From NCBI GenBank assembly GCA_937888485.1, contig CALAQQ010000115.1, positions 1 through 12,295 on the forward strand: DNA of 12,295 nt. The letters run 5' to 3'. A model generated the notes under the pieces. The model was not told the origin of the DNA. It made no database searches and worked only from the letters and a program-made list of their open reading frames with translations. Positions 6,696-12,295 of this stretch are shown here, one piece after another. Source of the stretch: an uncultured Clostridia bacterium. Lineage in GTDB: Bacteria > Bacillota > Clostridia > Oscillospirales > Acutalibacteraceae. The position numbers and the translations under genes were made by a program. Every line of letters starts with the position of its first letter. Position 1 is the stretch's first letter.

Positions 6696-9404
6696 ATGAT
6701 TAAAACAAAATATAATTTAAAGATTGCTTTAGTTTCAAACAATCAATACGGAGAAGATTTAAATAATTTACACGGAGCAAATAAAATAACAGAAGAAATA
6801 TGCAATTGTTTTAAATCGTTTGTTTCTCACCCTGAAGAAGATATAATTTTTTTGAAAGATATAAATCATACGGATGCAATAAACAAATTGTACCCTTTTA
6901 TTGACAAAGCAGGAACTCAAGAAAATAATGTTTTTCTTTTTTATTTCTGTGGTCACGGAAAAATCTCATATAACAATATTTCCGAACTTAAATTAGCTTT
7001 GAAAGATACATCTTCTCATAATTTTGATTCTATTGGCATATCATTTAATACACTAATTAACAAAATTAAGAATTCGAATATAAAAAGATTTATAGTTATA
7101 ATTGATAGTTGTTGCAGTGGCTTGATTAATGAAACAATGGGAGACGAGCAAATATCAATAAACGATGAACTGTTATTAGAGGGGGCGGTTTATATTTCCT
7201 CTGTTAAAGGTGTGTTGCCTGCATTTGAAGAAGATATAGATGGCGAAAAGATCCCATGGTTCTCATACTGTTTTTGGAAGGCGTTTGCAGAAGAAATGAA
7301 AAGTAAATCATCTTTTTGTATTGATGATGTATTTTCCAAAACATTTAATCTCGTTTCAAATAAAAAGAAATTGGGTATGGTTCCTCAAATATCTACAAAC
7401 AATTATTTGAACCGAGAAAATATTTTTGCCAACTTAAATGCAACCTCAAATGTTTATAACGAAACATTAGATGTTATAGACTGGAGAATCACTTTTAATT
7501 GCAATAATCATTGTCCAGTATGCTACGCTTGCAGCGATGACAAAAGTTTTGATTTATCAGAAGAACAAATTGATATAATTATAAATAAGCTTTCAAAAAT
7601 TCAATGTAATTCTATTTGTATATCTGGAGGGGAACCTACCTGTTCAGAACATTTTGAACATATTGTTCAAAAGCTATTTGAAAAAAATTTTTCAATTTTT
7701 CTTTCAACTAATGGGACAAAATTCATGCATTATCGTGAAGAAATTGAATCATGCATAGAAAAACTATCTCTACCATTAGATGGTTATGACGAAAAAAGTA
7801 ATACTATAAATGGTAGAAATTCTGATAGTTTTAACCATGTAAAAGAAATACTAGAATATTACCAAAAAAACAAACCACATTTTCCGATAAAAATCTCAAC
7901 AGTTCTCACTAAAAAAACATCTAAAATAAATCATTTACAAAAAATATATGATTTTTTAAGTCAGTACGATATTTTTATATGGAAAATATATGAATTTATT
8001 CCAGAAAATAGAGGGTCTAAAAATAAAAATAATTATACTATTTCAAAAACAAAAGTTCGCGATGTTCAAAATTGGATCAATGGAAAAAAGGATCAATGTA
8101 ATTTTAAAATTGAATTAGTTAAAAGAAAAAACAGGGATTCTGCATATTTTATTATCCAGCCAAATGGGGATATCATAATCCCTAAAGAAGATGAGACTTC
8201 CGAAACTGTAGTTGAAGAAAGATTAGGCAATATTATCGAAGAAAACTTTGATTTAATAATTCAAAAGTGGAATGAAGTTGTAAATAAAGATAACTATTTT
8301 TCTAATATAAAACTTAGAAAAATAAATCAATCATATCTGTTGCTTCCACATGAAAAAGATCTTTTATATAGCATTCTTTCTGAAAACGAACTCCCTTCAT
8401 TGGAAAAATTATCAAAAATTTTTTCTACAGAGACCCAAGAAATTGAAAGCCAAATAAACTTGCTTTATGAGCATAGAATAATAAAAAACATTATTCCAAT
8501 TGTTAACTTAAAAATGTTTAAGATAAAAACTTATTTAGCAACGTTATATTTTTCTAAATTCGTTACTTATCCTGAAGGGCATTTAGAAGAGTATCTGTGC
8601 TACAATTCACATATTGGATGGGTCACAAAGTGTGATAACAACACATTCAGAATCGCAATTTTTGTTAAAGAATCAGTAGAACCTCAAGTTATTCTAGATA
8701 AAATAAAAAAAGATTTGAATTATGATGTTAAATATGAAATTTATGACTTGAATTGTTCTTATTCTATTGGCGAACAAAAATTGTTTTACAATGTTCAAAA
8801 TTGCAATCTAGAAGGAATTTCAAAGTATAATTCAAACGAACAATGTGAACAGCTTCACAAAGAAGAAACCATGATAACTTATGAGGAATTTTTTGCTCTT
8901 AAACAAATTGAAGAACTAAGAAAGCCATTGAAAGAAAATGTTGATAAAAAAACATTTTTAAAATCCTGCATAGAAATAAACAAAAAAATTGATTCCTTAA
9001 AAAACAAAGGTATTATTGAAAGGTTATCGGTTATTTTGGACACTAGGTTACTGGGATATAATTGGTACATAATATTTGTAAGTATATCCAACGAGGAAAT
9101 GCCTGAACTAATAGAGTACCTTATTACTAATTTTAATAATGTTACTCATATTAATTCATTAAAGCCATATACTTCAGACTGGAATCTTGATTTTGAAGTA
9201 CATGTATCATCAAATGCTGAACTCGAAAAAATATATGAAGCTATAGAGCAAAGATTTGATGAGTCTAAACTTAAACCTGCTTTAAGAATTTTCAAAGAAT
9301 GTAAATTCAGCTTTTTGCCACATTCCGTTGCAGATATAATTTTAAGTGATTATGTAATTGAACAGAAGGAAGGTACCGATAATGAAGATTCTTGTTCACT
9401 CTAG
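6696..9404 (+). CDS. Caspase-like / radical SAM / tandem Lrp-AsnC (siroheme decarboxylase-like) fusion
   Basis: A 902-residue cytoplasmic fusion. Residues 1-245 are a caspase-like (C14) protease with an intact dyad: H87 in FYFCGHG and C139 in IIDSCCSG. Residues 260-535 are a radical SAM domain: C269-x3-C273-x2-C276 binds the 4Fe-4S cluster, GGEP (311-314) binds SAM, and STNGT is at 337-341. Residues 486-527 resemble the SPASM-type ending (NGDII, LGNI, KWNEV) but have no cysteines. Residues 545-700 and 728-885 are each an Lrp-like helix-turn-helix plus ferredoxin-fold domain. The second has GIIERLSVILDTRLLGY, H818 in VTHIN, and ALRIFK, resembling AhbA/AhbB/NirD-type siroheme decarboxylases. 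Inferred role: defence effector in which the caspase is triggered by, or processes, the fused enzyme. The SD (AAAGAGTG) is modest. Base composition is very AT-rich. The substrate is unknown. Confidence 0.8.
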   Translation: MIKTKYNLKIALVSNNQYGEDLNNLHGANKITEEICNCFKSFVSHPEEDIIFLKDINHTDAINKLYPFIDKAGTQENNVFLFYFCGHGKISYNNISELKLALKDTSSHNFDSIGISFNTLINKIKNSNIKRFIVIIDSCCSGLINETMGDEQISINDELLLEGAVYISSVKGVLPAFEEDIDGEKIPWFSYCFWKAFAEEMKSKSSFCIDDVFSKTFNLVSNKKKLGMVPQISTNNYLNRENIFANLNATSNVYNETLDVIDWRITFNCNNHCPVCYACSDDKSFDLSEEQIDIIINKLSKIQCNSICISGGEPTCSEHFEHIVQKLFEKNFSIFLSTNGTKFMHYREEIESCIEKLSLPLDGYDEKSNTINGRNSDSFNHVKEILEYYQKNKPHFPIKISTVLTKKTSKINHLQKIYDFLSQYDIFIWKIYEFIPENRGSKNKNNYTISKTKVRDVQNWINGKKDQCNFKIELVKRKNRDSAYFIIQPNGDIIIPKEDETSETVVEERLGNIIEENFDLIIQKWNEVVNKDNYFSNIKLRKINQSYLLLPHEKDLLYSILSENELPSLEKLSKIFSTETQEIESQINLLYEHRIIKNIIPIVNLKMFKIKTYLATLYFSKFVTYPEGHLEEYLCYNSHIGWVTKCDNNTFRIAIFVKESVEPQVILDKIKKDLNYDVKYEIYDLNCSYSIGEQKLFYNVQNCNLEGISKYNSNEQCEQLHKEETMITYEEFFALKQIEELRKPLKENVDKKTFLKSCIEINKKIDSLKNKGIIERLSVILDTRLLGYNWYIIFVSISNEEMPELIEYLITNFNNVTHINSLKPYTSDWNLDFEVHVSSNAELEKIYEAIEQRFDESKLKPALRIFKECKFSFLPHSVADIILSDYVIEQKEGTDNEDSCSL

Positions 9405-9819
9405 TTTAGATTTCACAAATGAGATGCTTTTTGCACAAAGCTTTCTCGAAAAGAACACTTGCCTGAACATTATTTTACCAGAATTAACTTGTTATCAACA
9501 CATTAGAGATGAGCTAAAAGATGATGTATCGTTTACAAAAATAAAAAACAAATTAACCATCGAAAATATAAATAATGTAGAAACATGCGATTGTTTGCTG
9601 ATTTTAAATTATACACATAGAGGTGTGAAGAATTATATTGGAGGGAATTCGTTTTTAGAAATGGTCATCGCATTTTATCTAAAAAAACCAATATTTTTAT
9701 TAAATGATATTCCTGAAAAAATGTCATACACTGAAGAAATCAAAGCTATGTATCCTATTGTTGTTTATAATTTAGAGAATTTTGCAAACATTATAATAGA
9801 AAATCTGATTGAGAATTAA
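9382..9819 (+). CDS. Nucleoside 2-deoxyribosyltransferase-like protein
   Basis: A 145-residue Rossmann-like protein. It starts MKILVHSSLDF, has a hydrophobic strand with C-D (CDCLLILNY, around 70-77), and then GGNSFLEMVIAFYLKKPIFL. The latter is the family's signature region, with E93 in the place of the catalytic glutamate of nucleoside deoxyribosyltransferases. Such enzymes cleave or exchange the base-sugar bond of nucleosides; relatives in conflict systems are thought to make or destroy nucleotide signals. The ATG at 9382 has GGAAGG (9368-9373) 8 bases upstream. An in-frame TTG at 9358 was rejected for lack of a site. The gene overlaps the fusion gene by 23 bases, so translation is coupled and the products likely work together. 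Activity is unproven; it may only bind nucleotides. Confidence 0.65.
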   Translation: MKILVHSSLDFTNEMLFAQSFLEKNTCLNIILPELTCYQHIRDELKDDVSFTKIKNKLTIENINNVETCDCLLILNYTHRGVKNYIGGNSFLEMVIAFYLKKPIFLLNDIPEKMSYTEEIKAMYPIVVYNLENFANIIIENLIEN

Positions 9820-9895
9820 TTTGTTGATAAATCCACCAAAAATTTAGACTGGTTAATTAAGAATTGCTAGGATAAAAAGATCTTCAATATAAGTT

Positions 9896-9943
9896 CCAAA
9901 AGCCGTACAAGCTGATTTTTATATCAACTTGCACGGCTTTTGG
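9896..9943. terminator. Long bidirectional terminator after the EACC1 operon
   Basis: Arm 9896-9911 (CCAAAAGCCGTACAAG) pairs with 9928-9943 at 15 of 16 positions, and the stem continues with TGAT/ATCA (9913-9916 with 9923-9926) under a 6-base loop. The A-run and T-run inside the stem edges fit termination of both the plus-strand operon and the convergent gene at 9963-10217. Confidence 0.8.
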
Positions 9944-9962
9944 TTGCATTTTTATATTTAGA

Positions 9963-10217
9963 TTATCTCATATCAGATAATGGAGTATAATCTGTGCTGT
10001 TTCTCAAATATTCTTCCATATTGCCGCTTAAAAGTAATTTCACATAACTCATCGGCTCGTTGTAGATAAGAAAATCGAGTTCAGATGTTTCATACATATT
10101 GTTTGCATATTCGTTTTCAACGGCAATACAGTCGATTGATACTATTGAGCCGTTGTCAAGCTTTAATTCAACGCATGCAGTGTCGATGTTGAATTCGCAT
10201 GATTTAATATAGTTCAT
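9963..10217 (-). CDS. DUF6061-like small protein
   Basis: An 84-residue cytoplasmic protein of unknown function. The pattern matches my recollection of the DUF6061 family found in gut Clostridia: an opening of the type SCEFNIDTACVELKLDNG, then IDCIAVE, a segment SELDFLIYNEPMSYVKLLL, and a closing EEYL. No catalytic motif is visible and cysteines are few. GGAGG (10225-10229) lies 7 bases before the ATG. The gene stands alone between two hairpins and is convergent with the EACC1 operon. An inverted repeat in its leader pairs with the SD-start region. Confidence 0.6.
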   Translation of the reverse strand: MNYIKSCEFNIDTACVELKLDNGSIVSIDCIAVENEYANNMYETSELDFLIYNEPMSYVKLLLSGNMEEYLRNSTDYTPLSDMR

Positions 10218-10287
10218 AAGGATACCTCCAAAATTTTATAATGATTTTGAAAGATTTTCAGCGTGGGTTGTTTGTTTCGGTATCCTT
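10218..10287 (-). promoter_or_regulatory. Leader inverted repeat covering the DUF6061-like SD
   Basis: In the minus-strand message AAGGATACC (10287 to 10279) pairs perfectly with GGTATCCTT (10226 to 10218), which includes the last two bases of the SD and ends at the base before the ATG. The loop is 52 bases. This could hold translation back. A CTGAAA-17-TAAAAT pair within the loop is too close to the ATG for a normal leader. Confidence 0.35.
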
Positions 10288-10352
10288 AATTCATATAGAT
10301 CTACGCCTTCGGTCGAAGAAAACGCCATTCAGCTTCCTTTCTCAACGAGCCA

Positions 10353-10380
10353 TAAAGCCCCCTCTTTTGAGGGGGCTTTA
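10353..10380. terminator. Terminator of the Suf-flavodiiron-rubredoxin operon
   Basis: TAAAGCCCCCTC (10353-10364) and its perfect complement (10369-10380) form a 12-bp GC-rich stem with a 4-base loop, 6 bases past the rubredoxin stop codon. The A/T edges of the stem make it usable on both strands. Confidence 0.85.
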
Positions 10381-10386
10381 AATTTG

Positions 10387-10554
10387 TCATGCGTAATCTT
10401 CTGCGGGAGAAAATTCATCCGTGCCCACTCCGCAGAGAGGGCAGACCCAATCATCGGGAATATCTTCAAATTTTGTTCCGGCAGATATTCCGTTGTCGGG
10501 ATCTCCGATTTCTTCATCGTAAACATAACCGCAGATATCGCAAATATACTTCAT
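10387..10554 (-). CDS. Rubredoxin
   Basis: A 55-residue iron protein, full length for a rubredoxin. Two knuckles bind one Fe with four cysteines: C5 and C8 in MKYICDICGYVYDEE, and C38 and C41 in DDWVCPLCGVG. The family hallmarks GDPDNGI and AGTKFEDIPDDWVCP are present. It carries single electrons, here most likely from an NAD(P)H:rubredoxin reductase to the flavodiiron protein encoded just upstream (10602-11756, 47-base gap, same direction). The SD AAAGGAG (10561-10567) is 6 bases before the ATG. A perfect inverted repeat covers the start codon (10552-10595). A terminator follows directly, so this is the last gene of the operon. Confidence 0.95.
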   Translation of the reverse strand: MKYICDICGYVYDEEIGDPDNGISAGTKFEDIPDDWVCPLCGVGTDEFSPAEDYA

Positions 10555-10595
10555 AAAACGCTCCTTTGGTTTTTTATTATCATGTGCGTTTTATG
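10552..10595 (-). promoter_or_regulatory. Hairpin enclosing the rubredoxin start codon
   Basis: In the message, CATAAAACGC (10595 to 10586) pairs perfectly over 10 bp with GCGTTTTATG (10561 to 10552), whose last three bases are the rubredoxin ATG. The loop of 24 bases holds most of the SD. This would limit rubredoxin translation, or slow its initiation relative to the upstream gene. Confidence 0.45.
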
Positions 10596-10601
10596 TACAA
10601 T

Positions 10602-11756
10602 TTATTTACAGAGTTCTTCTGCAAGTGCTTCAATTTCAGCGATGTTGTTTTCGTTCATTGCCGATTTGATGTGAACTCCTGTTTCCGTATATGTCAGATT
10701 CTTGCAGCTTTCAAGCGCTCTTCTCATGAACTTTTCAGCCATGAGTGCCCATGTGCCGTTTTCAATAAAACCGACAGTCTTATTCTGGAAGAATCTTTCG
10801 GAAAGATGCTTTAAGAATTCGTGCATGAAGGGGAACATCTCGCCGTTATAGGTTGTGGTGGCAAAAACGATTTTGCCGTAACGGAATGCATCTTCAACAG
10901 CCTCCGCCATATCACAGCGTGCAAGGTCATTGACAACAACTTTGGGGCAACCCTTTTCACGGAGCTTTTCAGCAAGGAGTTCAACCGCCTTCTTTGTGTT
11001 GCCGTAAACCGAGGTGTAAGCGATAACAACGCCTTCTGTTTCAACTCCGTATGATGACCAGATATCGTAGAGGTTGATATAATAACCGAGATTTTCGGTG
11101 AGTACGGGTCCGTGGAGGGGGCAGATTTTTTCGATGTCGAGAGTTGCTGCCTTCTTGAGAAGTGCCTGAACCTGAGCACCGTATTTTCCGACGATGCCGA
11201 AATAATAGCGGCGGGCTTCACAAGCCCAGTCCTCATCGGCATCCCATGTTCCGAATTTGCCGAAGCCGTCAGCCGAGAAAAGAACCTTATCCTTGCTGTC
11301 GTAGGTTACGATAACCTCGGGCCAATGCACCATGGGTGCGGTAACGAAGGTGAGTTCACGGTTGCCGAGAGAAAGGGTTGAACCCTCACCCACAACGAGC
11401 TGTCTGTCAGCAAAATCCGAGCCGTAAAACTGCTTCATCATGACAAATGCCTTTGACGATGCAACAACCTTTGCTTCGGGATAGGTCTGCATGAAAAGGT
11501 TGATGTTAGCGGAATGGTCGGGCTCCATATGCTGAACAATAAGATAATCGGGAGTCTTGTCACCGAGAACGCTCTTTATGTTTCCGAGCCATTCTTCGCC
11601 GAATGCAGCGTCAACGGTGTCCATGATTGCGATCTTTTCACCAAGAACGGCATATGAATTATATGCCATGCCGTTTTCAACAATATACTGACCCTCAAAC
11701 AAATCAATGTTGCGGTCATTTACGCCGATATATTTAATGGTATCTGTAATAATCAT
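10602..11756 (-). CDS. fprA: Flavodiiron protein (FprA-type A-flavoprotein)
   Basis: A 384-residue cytoplasmic enzyme that reduces O2 to water, or NO to N2O, protecting anaerobes. The N-terminal metallo-beta-lactamase-like domain (about 1-240) holds the di-iron ligands: HMEPDH (H76, E78, D80, H81), H144, D163 and H215. The C-terminal flavodoxin domain (about 242-384) binds FMN through TSVYGNT (248-254). The length is that of the basic two-domain class, which takes electrons from a separate rubredoxin; one is encoded just downstream. The SD AGGAG (11763-11767) overlaps the stop codon of the upstream Suf gene, and the genes are 9 bases apart, so they form one operon. Whether it prefers O2 or NO cannot be told from the sequence. 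Confidence 0.93.
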   Translation of the reverse strand: MIITDTIKYIGVNDRNIDLFEGQYIVENGMAYNSYAVLGEKIAIMDTVDAAFGEEWLGNIKSVLGDKTPDYLIVQHMEPDHSANINLFMQTYPEAKVVASSKAFVMMKQFYGSDFADRQLVVGEGSTLSLGNRELTFVTAPMVHWPEVIVTYDSKDKVLFSADGFGKFGTWDADEDWACEARRYYFGIVGKYGAQVQALLKKAATLDIEKICPLHGPVLTENLGYYINLYDIWSSYGVETEGVVIAYTSVYGNTKKAVELLAEKLREKGCPKVVVNDLARCDMAEAVEDAFRYGKIVFATTTYNGEMFPFMHEFLKHLSERFFQNKTVGFIENGTWALMAEKFMRRALESCKNLTYTETGVHIKSAMNENNIAEIEALAEELCK

Positions 11757-11765
11757 AGTATTCTC

Positions 11766-12295
11766 CTATTTCAAAAAGCCCTGAATGATAATTTCTTCGG
11801 CTTCTTCTTCGTTCATGCCGAAGGTCATGAGTTTTATGAGCTGGTCGTTATTGATTCTGCCGATTGCCGCTTCATGAACAATCTGTGCATCTGCGGAATT
11901 GGCAGTGATTGCGGGGATTGAGCTTACGGTTGCTTCGTCCATGATAATCGAGTCGCACTGAACATGTGCTCTGCACTTTGCGTTGCCGATTGCATTGGGA
12001 TGGAAAATCTGGGTCGACTTATCCTTTGCAACCGAGCGTGAAATAATCTGTGATGAAGCATCCTCGCCGTCAAGATAAACGTCCATATCAGAACGTGCAT
12101 ACTGATTTCCGTGGGTGAGAAGACGCTCTGTCATGATGAGCTTTGCGCCTGCCTTGAGATGAGCTTTTGTATCTCTCACGGTTGAGTCAACGCCCTTTAT
12201 CTGAACCATTTCCATTTCGCAAACGGAATTTTCATCCTGTTCAACAACGGTAACGGGATTGAGCACTCTTTCGCCCTTGCCGTCGCCCTCTCCGT
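11766..12295 (-). CDS. SufB/SufD-like Fe-S assembly scaffold (partial, runs off the right edge)
   Basis: The C-terminal 176 codons or so of a SufBD-family protein; the frame stays open to 12295, so the N-terminus lies outside. Family marks: TERLLTHG..YARSDMDVYLDGEDA, an IFHPN segment, AHVQCDSIIM, IPAITAN, and IVHEAAIGRI near the end, the region of the conserved His/Glu of SufB. The position of the SufB acceptor cysteine (GDxCxxHT in E. coli) reads MDEATVSS, without cysteine, which fits SufD or the minimal SmsB-type scaffold of Clostridia and archaea. It acts with the SufC ATPase in the cytoplasm to build Fe-S clusters. The partner gene should lie just right of the window. The stop codon is 9 bases before the flavodiiron gene. 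Confidence 0.85.
   Translation of the reverse strand, partial: GEGDGKGERVLNPVTVVEQDENSVCEMEMVQIKGVDSTVRDTKAHLKAGAKLIMTERLLTHGNQYARSDMDVYLDGEDASSQIISRSVAKDKSTQIFHPNAIGNAKCRAHVQCDSIIMDEATVSSIPAITANSADAQIVHEAAIGRINNDQLIKLMTFGMNEEEAEEIIIQGFLK

Noticed and set aside
7500..7800. Radical SAM domain as a prokaryotic viperin
   Set aside because: The C-x3-C-x2-C and GGEP motifs fit, but the conserved viperin stretch after the cluster cysteines and its small stand-alone size are absent, and the C-terminal modules point to another family.
9358..9381. Longer start (TTG at 9358) for the deoxyribosyltransferase-like gene
   Set aside because: No SD before the TTG; a good GGAAGG precedes the ATG at 9382, where the family-like MKI strand begins.
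10384..10814. Plus-strand open frames over the rubredoxin and flavodiiron genes
   Set aside because: Both overlap strongly supported minus-strand genes; the products show no family pattern.

Overview
The window looks like a Clostridia chromosome (probably Ruminococcaceae/Oscillospiraceae, a gut-type strict anaerobe). The reasons are strong AAGGAGG-type ribosome binding sites, a flavodiiron protein with rubredoxin (oxygen defence of anaerobes), a minimal SufBD-type Fe-S assembly protein, and a DUF6061-like protein. No rRNA, tRNA, CRISPR array, integrase or transposase is visible. The species call is an inference.

Layout. Left (1-3425): an XRE-family regulator, a truncated plus-strand ORF behind it, and a three-gene minus-strand block: a membrane-anchored small protein, an AbiJ/Ymh-like protein with an intact HEPN RNase motif, and a two-helix membrane protein. 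The block is read leftward from a good promoter at 3397-3425. Middle (3455-6149): an ArsR-type winged-helix regulator with a GPH-family MFS transporter. Their two promoters share an almost identical 29-bp core, which points to one operator controlling both genes. The hairpin between them appears to be a terminator that also covers the transporter's ribosome binding site.

Centre (6161-9943): a very AT-rich, three-gene plus-strand operon between two strong terminators. It encodes an EACC1-like small protein, a 902-residue fusion (caspase-like protease, radical SAM, then two Lrp/AsnC-type modules resembling siroheme decarboxylases), and a nucleoside-deoxyribosyltransferase-like protein whose start lies inside the fusion gene. 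EACC1 with a caspase marks the locus as a probable biological-conflict (anti-invader) system. The fused radical SAM and siroheme-decarboxylase-like parts are the unusual element and the best candidate here for something undescribed.

Right (9963-12295): clearly more GC-rich housekeeping DNA read leftward. A partial SufB/SufD-like gene enters from the right edge and is followed at close spacing by a flavodiiron protein and a 55-residue rubredoxin, ending at a perfect hairpin terminator. Rubredoxin passes electrons to the flavodiiron protein, which reduces O2 (or NO) to harmless products. A DUF6061-like gene follows. Both the rubredoxin and the DUF6061-like gene have an inverted repeat that would fold the leader onto the start-codon region.
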